From Prevotella sp. P3-122 (GTDB taxonomy: Bacteria > Bacteroidota > Bacteroidia > Bacteroidales > Bacteroidaceae): a DNA stretch of 64,000 nucleotides. A program made the translations under genes and the position numbers. Location: assembly GCF_002251365.1 (NCBI RefSeq), contig NZ_NPJH01000079.1:124001-188000 (forward strand). The letters run 5' to 3'. The notes beneath the pieces are model-generated. The model did not search any database, was not told the origin of the DNA, and saw nothing but the letters and a program-made list of their open reading frames with translations. This document shows, piece by piece, positions 8,706 through 17,500 of this stretch (the stretch's first letter is position 1; each line of letters begins with the position of its first letter).

Positions 8706-11264
8706 TTATCTCCTCCCCTTAGCGCTGGTTGTAATGAGTGCGTCTATTTCGTCTTTCCATGGAGTGAGCTGCTCACCGCCATAGAGCAGAGTGCCGTCAA
8801 TGAGATGTACGACAACGTCGGAGGCGTTGTATATCTGGTCTGTTTTGGAGTCTATCCAGTATTCGCGTCCCTGGTTGTTGTAGAGTCCTTCCTTCTTGAC
8901 CACGTTCCTGACATTGTTCATCTGGTCTACGAGTTGCATGCGGCTGTCGTCGGATGTCACCGTGAGACTGAAGAACCTCTTGTTGGCATTGTTGATCTTG
9001 AAGGTCTCGTACTTCACCTCGCTGTTGTCTAGGCCACCGATTATCACGGAGTTGTCCTGGATGTGGTATCTCAGGAAGTTGTTGATGCGGTCGGTAAGCA
9101 ATTTCTGTGCAGACTTCAGCAAGTTGGCATCACCGCCGAAGTAGTCGGCTGTCAGTTCTTCCACGTCTGTCCAATAAGGCAGCAGTCCCTGCTCGTGCAA
9201 CTTCTCTATCGACTCGTTGGTAGGCACATATATCGTATAGTTGTATGCGTCGAAGAGCTTGATGTTGAAGTCGGCACAGGTATACTTGGCACTGAGCTTC
9301 TGTGTGAAGAGGTCGCTGTTGCGCATCAGCGTAAAGAATTTGGCGTACTCCTCGTTGTTGCTCAGGATGGAATATGTCGAGCGACGGCTGGTGAGCGGCA
9401 TGGCAGTATCCATGATATATGACTTTCCGTTGCCGGAGACCGTCTGGTCGTAGATGGTCTGAATGGGTACTGAAGAGCCTTGCTCCACTTGCAAGCCACC
9501 AGATACCGTCATCACGCCCTCCTTGCCAGAGTTGGCGACCTTCAGGTAACTGCCAGCCTTGGTCTTGTAGTAGGTTTTGCCATCCTCCACATTGCCAATG
9601 ACAATGAGGTTGTTGAGTAAGTCCGTGAGCCTGTTGGTAATCATCGTTGATGTAGCAGTACCCATCTCTTTCTCATCAATAATGGTGTTGGTGGACAAGT
9701 CATACCTGTATATCTTGGCCTTTACGGTCTTGGCCTCATAGTCGTAATAGAACTTGTAGAGCTTCTGCGTTGACGTACCATAGCTGCACGGGTCTACGTA
9801 AGTAAGCATGGCGTCGTTGGTAGGAATGAAGAAGCTGTAGTATGAGTCCATGGAGTTGAGGTATGGCTCAAAGTTCAGGTTCGAGATGGCCCAGTAGATG
9901 ATGTTCATCGTCTGCTCGTTGACAAGTGCCGGGAACGATACAGAAGAATAGTCGGCCGGTGTGAACACCTTGTTTGACAGGTATACCACTCCATTGCATC
10001 CCATGAAGCAGCTGTCGATGTCAGCCTTCTGAACGCCGAGGCTCACCTTGGTGGTGTTGTCCACGATATTCTGGAATTTCGATGGTACGGTCTCAGAGAA
10101 CGAATTTACCATACCTATGTTCATTAGCTTCACAAGTACGGTCATTGGAACATTGTCCCATGTTTTATACATATCCTGCAGAACCTTTCCGTCGTGGTTC
10201 CACCAGAAGTCCAGGGCCTCGTTCGAAGGAACTATAATGGCACCGGCGTCATAGTTCACACCACTGCCCACGCTATACTGGTTCCATCCGGGGTCGAATG
10301 ACAGCATAGCCTCCACTGGCATTCCGCTCGGGTCGTTCTCAGCCCTTGTCGGCGAGAAATACTTGAGCACGAACACAGAGTCGGTGTTGTTGTACAGACG
10401 ATTGTATGCCTTTGTGGCATCATCGTCATAATATGGTGCGCTGAAGCGGTTAAGCAATCTGCTGAAGAGCGACATGTTGGCGTGGCTGCCAATGATGCCT
10501 GCCATGTTGTCGGCAGATGTCATCACACCGTCCACCTTATGTATGTAGCCATTCTTGCAGGCAATGTCACGCTCGACAATCTTCATGCCGTTCACCCATG
10601 CGTCGGCTGTCGAAGTGCTACCGCCATTGGTGAGGATGTTCAGGTCGTCGTCGGTGATGTTCTTCTTGTTCATATAGGCGGGCAAGAAGTGTATCATAGG
10701 CTTTGTGGTGTTGTCGCGAAGCAGGACGATACCGTTGGTATGGTCGCGATACTTGTCCCATGACTCTGTCATAGGCATGTCAGCAGGATAAATCCTGGAT
10801 ATTGAGTCATAGACAGATACGGCGGTGGCACGTCTCATACACTCTCCCTCCTCGGGCGGATTGCCGCTGACATTGCTCAGCAGCTCCACGAGGTAGGCAT
10901 TGTTGATCATGGCACTGTTCAGGAGCAGCTTCTTCTGGGCGTTGGTAAGGTCCTCATACCTCCTGACGCCCCAGCTGTTGCTTTTGAAAAACTCGTTGAA
11001 GGCAGCATCATCGGCAACGAACAGGGTCTTACTACCTGTCTGGCTGAGCACTGCCGTCTGGTCAAGGTCATCAATGAGTCTTAGCGTATAGCCGAAGTTC
11101 CCGTCTTCCTGCAACCGTTCGTAGATGGAGTTACCCAGCCACGACGGTTGTCCGGTCAGCTCGTCTGTACTACAAGACTGCATCATGAACCCTGCACTTG
11201 AGAGCATCAGCATTGTGGCCAACGCTGACGTTCCGGCTCTCATCTTAGGTTTGATACTTCTCAT
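8706..11264 (-). CDS. Multi-FAS1-domain lipoprotein
   Basis: The 852-residue product has a long signal region with a lipobox (MMQSC, Cys about residue 30). Several FAS1-like units are visible: residues about 40-190 (KTLFVADDAAFNEFF), 260-420, 480-620 (YSFFIPTNDAMLTYV) and 660-830 (YTIYVPTNESIEKL). It is the first gene of the operon, directly ahead of susC with a 2-base gap. FAS1 domains usually mediate adhesion. A surface binding role beside the SusC/SusD importer is inferred. No promoter of good consensus was found in the 186 bases upstream, which hold a hairpin and a 30-bp direct repeat. Confidence 0.87.
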   Translation of the reverse strand: MRSIKPKMRAGTSALATMLMLSSAGFMMQSCSTDELTGQPSWLGNSIYERLQEDGNFGYTLRLIDDLDQTAVLSQTGSKTLFVADDAAFNEFFKSNSWGVRRYEDLTNAQKKLLLNSAMINNAYLVELLSNVSGNPPEEGECMRRATAVSVYDSISRIYPADMPMTESWDKYRDHTNGIVLLRDNTTKPMIHFLPAYMNKKNITDDDLNILTNGGSTSTADAWVNGMKIVERDIACKNGYIHKVDGVMTSADNMAGIIGSHANMSLFSRLLNRFSAPYYDDDATKAYNRLYNNTDSVFVLKYFSPTRAENDPSGMPVEAMLSFDPGWNQYSVGSGVNYDAGAIIVPSNEALDFWWNHDGKVLQDMYKTWDNVPMTVLVKLMNIGMVNSFSETVPSKFQNIVDNTTKVSLGVQKADIDSCFMGCNGVVYLSNKVFTPADYSSVSFPALVNEQTMNIIYWAISNLNFEPYLNSMDSYYSFFIPTNDAMLTYVDPCSYGTSTQKLYKFYYDYEAKTVKAKIYRYDLSTNTIIDEKEMGTATSTMITNRLTDLLNNLIVIGNVEDGKTYYKTKAGSYLKVANSGKEGVMTVSGGLQVEQGSSVPIQTIYDQTVSGNGKSYIMDTAMPLTSRRSTYSILSNNEEYAKFFTLMRNSDLFTQKLSAKYTCADFNIKLFDAYNYTIYVPTNESIEKLHEQGLLPYWTDVEELTADYFGGDANLLKSAQKLLTDRINNFLRYHIQDNSVIIGGLDNSEVKYETFKINNANKRFFSLTVTSDDSRMQLVDQMNNVRNVVKKEGLYNNQGREYWIDSKTDQIYNASDVVVHLIDGTLLYGGEQLTPWKDEIDALITTSAKGRR

Positions 11265-11318
11265 AAGTTAGGTTTTAGTTATTTATGTTAAAAGTTTGTA
11301 TTGTCTATATCCACCGAT

Positions 11319-11346
11319 ACCAGAGCCAAGCGTGGCTGGCTCTGGT
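11319..11346. terminator. Hairpin between metallopeptidase and FAS1 operon
   Basis: A perfect 10-bp stem (ACCAGAGCCA, 8-base loop, TGGCTCTGGT) lies about 100 bases past the metallopeptidase gene and about 55 bases ahead of the FAS1 operon. There is no clear T-run on the minus strand, so it could be a terminator, attenuator or leader structure. Confidence 0.5.
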
Positions 11347-11375
11347 AGTCAGGATTTGACTCCTTGTCTTTGTTT

Positions 11376-11432
11376 CCCGGTTCCTACACCTAATAATATA
11401 TACTACCCGGTTTCTGCACCTGTTATATATAT
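11376..11432. repeat. Two-copy 30-bp-period direct repeat upstream of FAS1/SusCD operon
   Basis: Two imperfect copies of CCCGGTTYCTRCACCT followed by a TA-rich tail start at 11376 and 11406. They lie in the leader or promoter zone of the minus-strand operon that begins at 11264. A regulator-binding role is possible but unproven. Confidence 0.5.
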
Positions 11433-11450
11433 ATAATAATGTGTAGCAAC

Positions 11451-14054
11451 TTACTCTACTACTATCTTTATAGCAGCCTTGTCAGCTCCGCTTACGGCCT
11501 GCAGCACGTACAGTCCCGGTGCGGTATTGGCAGGGATGCTGAAGCCGCCATCCCTCAACAGGCTCTGAGCATATACCAGTCCGCCGTTGGCCGAGAACAT
11601 GCGCACCTGCACCTGCCATGTAGAGGCACCAGTAAATGTGAGTGGCAAAGTCTCGCCTGCCCTAACCTTGGTCTGAGCAGCCTGCAAGCCAAAAGTCGTG
11701 CCCTGCTCCTGGTCGGCCAGCTCGTTGTTGATACCAGCCACAAAGTTGTTGTCGGTAATGGTAGACGTATAGTTGAACCACTTCAGCTGCTCGTTGCCGG
11801 GCATATATGCATTGTCGAGCATCTGGAGCCTGTAGTCGTAATGCGTCTTGCGCTGAGCCTCGCCGGTATATATATAATCGGTGTTGCAGACCACTGCAAA
11901 CAGCACCTTGTTGGCTGGTGCGTCGGGCAGTATCATCATCACGTCACCCTCTCCAACAACAGGCTCGGAGTAGTAGCAGCGTCCGCGCTTGGTTCTGAAG
12001 CACAGCTGACAGGTCATGTTCTGTCCGAGGGGCTTGAAATGTATTTTCACTAAGTCACCCTTGTTGCCGCTCACGTGTATGGGCACGATATTTGAGCCGC
12101 TCCATCCCGGTGTCGTCCTGTACTCAGGCTTCCACCATCCAGCCGAGTCCACCTCGTCGCACTTCGACATCTTGGCATAGCATGTTGCCTTCCATGTCTC
12201 CACGTTCTTCAGCCAGTTTCCTCCGGCCGTGTTGCCCTCCGGCTTAATGTTGATGAGCCAGTTGGATGTGAGCAATGCCCTTGATGCCGCGGTCCATTTG
12301 CCGAACTCGATGGTTGCCTGCTTAGCCCTGAACTCCATGATGAGACGACGTGTCTCGTCACCTCCGATAGAGTCGGCAATACCGTCGAGAACCCTGTTCT
12401 TGCAATATCTCCATACCCATGGAAGTGCTCCGTCGCCGAAGCGTACTGACAGGAAGTGTGCGAACAACTCGCCATACTGGTTGCCGCCCAGAAGATTGCG
12501 CCATGTACAGAGCTGGGCTCCGCTGGAGTTGAACATGTTCACTCCCTCTGCGCTCGGACCTCCGAACGATCCATCCTGCAACCATCCCGAATAGCACTCG
12601 ATGGGCTGGAACGGAGCTATCATATTGCTGCCTGACAAAAATCCCATGGACGACGGTACGGCATTTGGTGTCTTGCTTAGCTCGGCATCGGCCTGCATCG
12701 ACGTGTTGCCGCTCTCCTGGAACCATGCAGCGTTCTTGCATCCCTCAAGGTCGGCAAACACGGCGTGTATGCCCTCATGCACGCAGGCATTCTGCTGTCC
12801 CACTTGGTCGGTGACATTACCTATAAGCGATATACCGTTCTGCGGGTCGCCATATTTGCAGTAGGTGAAGTCAGGGTCAAAGCATGCCACAGGATAGTAC
12901 GACAGGTGTATCATCGGCCAGCTCTCATTTTTGTACCATGTAGCACCCTGCCAGCCGCCACGTGCCAAAGAGTCGGCATTATCGGTATACAGTCCGCTGC
13001 CATACAGGTAGATGGTGCTGTAGTAGCCTCTTCTGGCGCGTTTGTCGGGAAGCCAGCCAAGTGTGTTGCGGAAATAGCCGAAGTCCTCGTCCATCTTCTT
13101 GAGCAGTCCGTCTATGGCCTCATCGGTAACATAGGCGTTGCGGTTCTTGCCCCAGGCAAAAGCCCACCAGCCGTAGGTCTTCACGCCTACCTGTCCCACG
13201 TCCTCGGGCAGCATCTTAGTTGGTGCAGGAACGCCCTCGGGGTAGTCGTAGCGGTAGTTGTAGCACAGTGTCGACTGGTAGTCAGGCCAAGTAAATGTCA
13301 CGTTGGGATCTTTTATAGTATATGTCAGCGATGCTATTGAGCCGCAAGGCCTCTGGCATGTCACAGTATACACACCCGGTGCCGTCACGGTAAGCTCGTC
13401 CGTTGTGGAGACAATCTCCTTTTCCGAAGTCCAGTTCCATATCAGTTGACTGAGGTCTCCGTCATCAACTGTCACCGTGGGACTGAGCGTCAGCGGCTCT
13501 CCCATATAATATTGTGTGGCGTTATTGTCTGTCAATGTTGCCATCTGGCATGTCTCATCCAGCTCGCCCACAAGCCTCACCTCTTTTATACCGCATGCCT
13601 TGTCGCTCTTCATGTAGATCCGAAGCCTGTTGGCAGTAAACACCTGCTTGGTAACACTCCTGTTCGCGGCGTCGAAACCCTCAAACTCCAATTCCTCGCG
13701 CTGCCACTCATGGCCGTCCCATATCATTATATAGAAATCGGTGGGCAACTGTATGCTGTCGCCATCCACTGCCCAATAGATTGTCGAGGTTGTGATGGTG
13801 GCGTTGTAGCTCCAGTTCAGCTCCACATATTGGTACTCGCCGTACTTGTCCTGTCCGGCATAGCTGCTCCAGTAGTCATTTCCTGTGAACTTTCCATCTA
13901 CTATAAGCGACAATGGGTGCTCATCCGACTGTACAGACGCATCTGTGCTCGAGACCTTTGTCCCGAGAATGACGACGCCAAATGCCATATTGGCAACAGA
14001 CAAGGCAGCTGCAGTTGCCAGTGTCCTTCGAAAGGTTGTTAACTGTTGTTTCAT
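11451..14054 (-). CDS. Secreted metallopeptidase-like protein with HEGIH motif and T9SS-type C-terminal domain
   Basis: The 867-residue protein has a signal peptide (about 1-26), a discoidin (F5/8 type C)-like N-terminal domain (about 28-165, with the phrases DGKFTGNDYWSSYAG and KACGIKEVRLVGEL), an Ig-like stretch (about 170-250) and a large central domain. The central domain carries HEGIH at about 426-430 and WFQES with Glu about 447. HExxH plus a Glu 17 residues on fits a gluzincin zinc site, and the family resembles DUF6055. The C-terminus (about 785-867, ending LYVLQAVSGADKAAIKIVVE) looks like a type IX secretion sorting domain. It probably acts outside the cell or on its surface. It lies upstream of the FAS1/SusCD operon on the same strand, but a hairpin separates them. 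Peptidase activity is inferred. Confidence 0.8.
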   Translation of the reverse strand: MKQQLTTFRRTLATAAALSVANMAFGVVILGTKVSSTDASVQSDEHPLSLIVDGKFTGNDYWSSYAGQDKYGEYQYVELNWSYNATITTSTIYWAVDGDSIQLPTDFYIMIWDGHEWQREELEFEGFDAANRSVTKQVFTANRLRIYMKSDKACGIKEVRLVGELDETCQMATLTDNNATQYYMGEPLTLSPTVTVDDGDLSQLIWNWTSEKEIVSTTDELTVTAPGVYTVTCQRPCGSIASLTYTIKDPNVTFTWPDYQSTLCYNYRYDYPEGVPAPTKMLPEDVGQVGVKTYGWWAFAWGKNRNAYVTDEAIDGLLKKMDEDFGYFRNTLGWLPDKRARRGYYSTIYLYGSGLYTDNADSLARGGWQGATWYKNESWPMIHLSYYPVACFDPDFTYCKYGDPQNGISLIGNVTDQVGQQNACVHEGIHAVFADLEGCKNAAWFQESGNTSMQADAELSKTPNAVPSSMGFLSGSNMIAPFQPIECYSGWLQDGSFGGPSAEGVNMFNSSGAQLCTWRNLLGGNQYGELFAHFLSVRFGDGALPWVWRYCKNRVLDGIADSIGGDETRRLIMEFRAKQATIEFGKWTAASRALLTSNWLINIKPEGNTAGGNWLKNVETWKATCYAKMSKCDEVDSAGWWKPEYRTTPGWSGSNIVPIHVSGNKGDLVKIHFKPLGQNMTCQLCFRTKRGRCYYSEPVVGEGDVMMILPDAPANKVLFAVVCNTDYIYTGEAQRKTHYDYRLQMLDNAYMPGNEQLKWFNYTSTITDNNFVAGINNELADQEQGTTFGLQAAQTKVRAGETLPLTFTGASTWQVQVRMFSANGGLVYAQSLLRDGGFSIPANTAPGLYVLQAVSGADKAAIKIVVE

Positions 14055-14101
14055 ATTTAGGTGTAATAAAGTCTCGACAGTCGGCTATATGTTAGGTGTG
14101 G

Positions 14102-14109
14102 CAAAAATA
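14102..14109 (-). promoter_or_regulatory. Bacteroidota -7 element for the metallopeptidase gene
   Basis: The minus strand reads TATTTTTG, a match to TAnnTTTG, about 48 bases upstream of the ATG at 14054. The surrounding 14055-14384 gap is AT-rich and holds divergent promoters only. Confidence 0.55.
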
Positions 14110-14275
14110 CAAAAATAATAGTTAACAGCCAAGGTCTTTTCCTTTTTTTTTTGAATGTCACGCTTTTTTTTGTTCATACAGCTGAGGCAGCCGAAAAATA
14201 GTCTAAATAGATAAAAAAAACGTCCAATAGAATATTTTTTATATCGCCACGACCATGTTTTTCAATATTTTTTTT

Positions 14276-14283
14276 TAGCTTTG
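14276..14283 (+). promoter_or_regulatory. Bacteroidota -7 element for the DUF4859 gene
   Basis: TAGCTTTG matches TAnnTTTG exactly, about 100 bases before the ATG at 14385. That leaves a leader of roughly 95 bases. The -33 region is T-rich without a clean TTTG. Confidence 0.6.
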
Positions 14284-14384
14284 CGATGTTTAAGGTGCGG
14301 AACAGGAAACCATAGACACTAACCCAACAGCAATCAATCATGAAAATCAAACAAATAAATTATCAACCTAAAAACTGTTAAACT

Positions 14385-16862
14385 ATGAGAATTATTACTT
14401 CTATGACATCACGTCTGTTGTCATTGGCCGCAGGTCTTCTTATGACCATGACAGCCAACGCACAGTTCAGTGCCAAGGTGGAGCAGTATGCCAACTCCGA
14501 CTATTCGTCTGTGGAGGCAGTGTTCAGCCTAACCAAGGTAGCAACGCAGCTTGGAACCGACACAGCCACTCTCGTAAAAGCCCTTGACGAGTGGAAAGAG
14601 GCTGGTTCTGACGGAACAACAAAGATGTTCCAGAGCAAGAACGCCGACGGTACATTCACCGGCGAGTACAATGCCAACTTTGGTGAGTTCTGGATTGGAC
14701 TTGACGGAAACCTCCATACGTACGGAGAAGAAAGCGCATTCTTCGGAGGCAACAAATGGGATGCCAACGAGGACCTCTACTGCATCTATGTAGGCCAGTT
14801 CCCCGACTTCCTTGCTGAGGGTGCTGTCATCGACCACACCTTCGCCCTTGTATATGGTGACAAGACAGCCACCTTCGACATCAACTACACTGTAAAGAAA
14901 TTGCCTGATGCTCCAGTGCCCACAACGGTAAAGATATCTGAGCTGAACGTCGTTGCAGAGAAGTCGGTGGACGTAACCCGTCTTGACAACCAGGGCTATG
15001 AGGCTACTCAGATTTCGTTCGACCTCGCTGGCGTTGCCGAGCTGCTCGGAACAGACAACGCAGGGCTGGCACTCTTGATGTCAAAAGTGCTGTACGCACA
15101 GGATGCTGATGCAACTCTTGGTACAGGAAAGGACTCTCTGACAAACGTATACACAGCTGGTGCTCCTGGCTGGTGGTACAAGCAACTGCTTTATTCTGAA
15201 GGCGAGAACATTGGCGAGAAGAGCAACGAGTGTGCAGCCTGCTCATACGGAGGTGACGCCATCTTCTTCATTGAGGCCCTCACTCTTGACCAGGAGACAG
15301 GCATCCTCACAGGTAATCTCGGACAATATCCTGGCAACCTCAAGGCAGAAGCCGCCCTGTACACAAGCATTTACATCATATATGGTGACAAGGCTGTGAA
15401 ACTCACCGTCAACCTCAAGTGCGAGGCTGCTCCCGTAGAGAGCATTAAGGAAATGACATGTGTGGGCAACACGGATATCTCGCTCCAATTCAACAACTCG
15501 TTCGTTGACTATCAGACCGTACCGTTCTCTATCGACATCGAGGCTATCGCTCAGGCTCTTGGCTGCGCATCAAGCGAAATAACATTGAAATGCCTTGCTG
15601 AGGAGGACGCATTCTACACAGGCAATCCTACCGCTAACCGTGGCGGTTACTGGCTGACAGATGTGGGTATGGTTTGTAGCTGGGGCGCTTCCGCTGCCTT
15701 GTTCGTAGAGCCTGTGACTGAAAACGACTACACGTCAATGACTGGCGGTCTTTACGCTGGTGTACAAAGCAATGTCGGAGAGTCTTACACCGCCGTACTC
15801 TACTTCGTGAATGGTACCAACTACTACACCGTAACCATAACATTCAACATTGTCGAGAAACAGGCCGAAGACCAGTCTGGCTGGGAAATCGTAGCTACAC
15901 GCCCTGCTGCCGTACAGATCATTCCTAACGAAAGTTACGATGTATCAGAAGGCACTCAGACATTCTACACCCTCACACCAGAGACTGTAAACGAGCTGAT
16001 TGGAACCACCAATCCTACTATGTATGTGCTCAACAACGATGACGACCTTGCAGCAACCGGCGAGAAGTGGGTACCGGCAAGCAAGTATCCATGTACCCCT
16101 GCTCCAGGTGCTTGGGTTAACGAGAACGGTGTCGGTACTGGTTGGGGTAGCAATGCTGCCGTAGGTATATGCTACGACCTCAGCTCTGGTAAGTTCACCA
16201 TTTACCAGATGCCAGGTACAGGAAAGAACGTTGTCGGCAACACTATGACTGTGCCAATCTACCTTGCCAACGACGACACACACAAGATGGTTGAGGTAAA
16301 ATTCAACATCCAGTTCGTAAGCGAGCTGAAGAGTCTGGAGTTAGTAGGCGAGAAGAATATCATCCTGCCTCTGTCTGTCGGGATGGAAGAACTGAAAACT
16401 CCTATCGACCTTACTGAAGCCGCAACGGCTCTCGACCTTACCATTGACGAGCTTGCTGATTGCATGGTTGGCCAGACGGCATCAGGCCTATGGAGCGACC
16501 CAGTAAACATGGAGACAGGCCTTTCGTTCCGTCTTGACGGCTCTTGCGACCCACAAGGCATGAGCGACCTGGGTATCTACATCATTAAGGAGACAGACGG
16601 CAACTATCAGGCTATTACCTACACTAACCAGGAAATTGAAAACCCTGAGTTCAAGACTACCGTCCAGTTCGGTTTCATAAATGGTGACAAGCTGTTTGTA
16701 TACATTGTTAACCTGCTCAATGAGGGTGAATACACTGGCATCAGCAACATCAACGCTACCGCCACAACTGCCAACAAGGTATATGACCTCATGGGACGTG
16801 AAGTGAAGAAAGCCGTTAAGGGTATCTACATCATGAACAACAAGAAGGTAATCATAAAATAA
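14385..16862 (+). CDS. Secreted repeat protein with DUF4859 domains and T9SS-type C-terminus
   Basis: The 825-residue product starts with a signal peptide ending TANAQ (about residue 27). Five or six related beta-rich units of about 110-150 residues follow, each opening with a phrase such as ATQLGTD, AELLGTD or AQALGCASSEI and carrying a GYWLTDVGMVCSWG or GVGTGWGSNAAVG segment. These are typical of DUF4859. The tail ends with VYDLMGREVKKAVKGIYIMN and KKVIIK, like Prevotellaceae type IX sorting domains, so surface or secreted location is expected. The function of DUF4859 is unknown. The gene stands alone with its own promoter and terminator. Confidence 0.85.
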   Translation: MRIITSMTSRLLSLAAGLLMTMTANAQFSAKVEQYANSDYSSVEAVFSLTKVATQLGTDTATLVKALDEWKEAGSDGTTKMFQSKNADGTFTGEYNANFGEFWIGLDGNLHTYGEESAFFGGNKWDANEDLYCIYVGQFPDFLAEGAVIDHTFALVYGDKTATFDINYTVKKLPDAPVPTTVKISELNVVAEKSVDVTRLDNQGYEATQISFDLAGVAELLGTDNAGLALLMSKVLYAQDADATLGTGKDSLTNVYTAGAPGWWYKQLLYSEGENIGEKSNECAACSYGGDAIFFIEALTLDQETGILTGNLGQYPGNLKAEAALYTSIYIIYGDKAVKLTVNLKCEAAPVESIKEMTCVGNTDISLQFNNSFVDYQTVPFSIDIEAIAQALGCASSEITLKCLAEEDAFYTGNPTANRGGYWLTDVGMVCSWGASAALFVEPVTENDYTSMTGGLYAGVQSNVGESYTAVLYFVNGTNYYTVTITFNIVEKQAEDQSGWEIVATRPAAVQIIPNESYDVSEGTQTFYTLTPETVNELIGTTNPTMYVLNNDDDLAATGEKWVPASKYPCTPAPGAWVNENGVGTGWGSNAAVGICYDLSSGKFTIYQMPGTGKNVVGNTMTVPIYLANDDTHKMVEVKFNIQFVSELKSLELVGEKNIILPLSVGMEELKTPIDLTEAATALDLTIDELADCMVGQTASGLWSDPVNMETGLSFRLDGSCDPQGMSDLGIYIIKETDGNYQAITYTNQEIENPEFKTTVQFGFINGDKLFVYIVNLLNEGEYTGISNINATATTANKVYDLMGREVKKAVKGIYIMNNKKVIIK

Positions 16863-16898
16863 CATCTTGGCACACTGCCAAAACACAGGACAACTGAC

Positions 16899-16932
16899 AA
16901 GGCCCCTGAGCAAATAACGCTCAGGGGCCTTA
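16899..16932 (+). terminator. Terminator of the DUF4859 gene
   Basis: A 12-bp GC-rich stem (AAGGCCCCTGAG and its complement) with a 9-base loop lies 37 bases after the stop codon. Confidence 0.85.
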
Positions 16933-17007
16933 TCGTCTACGATATCTTAACCGCCTGTGTCAACATTCTCGAATGACGGAGAAGTCGGCCTTTGCAGTAA
17001 TTTTATT

Positions 17008-17039
17008 AGGGTGTCCAGTTTGATAGGGTGTCCAGTTTG
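17008..17039. repeat. Tandem 15-bp direct repeat
   Basis: Two exact copies of AGGGTGTCCAGTTTG are separated by 2 bases. They sit in a non-coding gap rich in other repeats and could be the end of a decayed mobile element, but no transposase is nearby. Confidence 0.6.
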
Positions 17040-17132
17040 TTGTACCCAAAATGGGACTGTTCCTTATTTACTCTGACTACTTGCTCATCAAAAACACATT
17101 GACCAGCACGCGCTGTAAGCGCAGAAGCACAT

Positions 17133-17330
17133 AGCCCAGGGTAGAGCGTAGCGGCACCCTGGGTGTAAGGAGACATTGTCCATGCGCGCTGTAAGCGCAA
17201 AAGCGTTATTTGTCCTGCTGTTGTCTACGCTTTTGCGCTTTGCCTTTCCTTTCAGCCGGCGACCTTTGGTTCAGCGCGACCATCACCTACATGAAATAAC
17301 CCAGGGTGTCGCTACGCTCTACCCTGGGCT
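17133..17330. repeat. MITE-like nested inverted repeat
   Basis: The 32-bp ends (17133-17164 and 17299-17330) are inverted copies with one mismatch, and each end is itself palindromic (CCCAGGGT with ACCCTGGG). Inside lies a 12-bp perfect inverted repeat (17194-17205 and 17228-17239, AGCGCAAAAGCG). A related GCGCTGTAAGCGCA phrase occurs just outside (about 17110) and inside (about 17187). No real coding sequence is seen. It resembles a miniature inverted-repeat or REP-type element. Confidence 0.6.
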
Positions 17331-17390
17331 AGCAGCTTTTGGCCTTTCAGGCCGAGCAGCCCTGGGTTTTTGTGTGGGTGTAGGAATTAT

Positions 17391-17422
17391 CAAGGGTGTG
17401 TCAAAATTTTGACACACCCTTG
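17391..17422. terminator. 32-bp perfect palindrome, possible terminator
   Basis: A perfect palindrome with 16-bp arms (CAAGGGTGTGTCAAAA and complement) lies 79 bases beyond the stop of the GH30-like gene. There is no long T-run, so the terminator role is tentative. Confidence 0.55.
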
Positions 17423-17500
17423 AATCACTTCTCTGATAGTAAAACGTCTGTTGCAGTCTTTACGGTATTGTGTTCGGCAATTGCCTCCAAAGGAGAGGCG

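Noticed and set aside
17006..17412. Short frames with the phrases LYPGL and ATLYPGLAAFGLSG on both strands
   Set aside because: They are translations of the inverted repeat element, not genes; the same amino-acid phrase comes from both arms.
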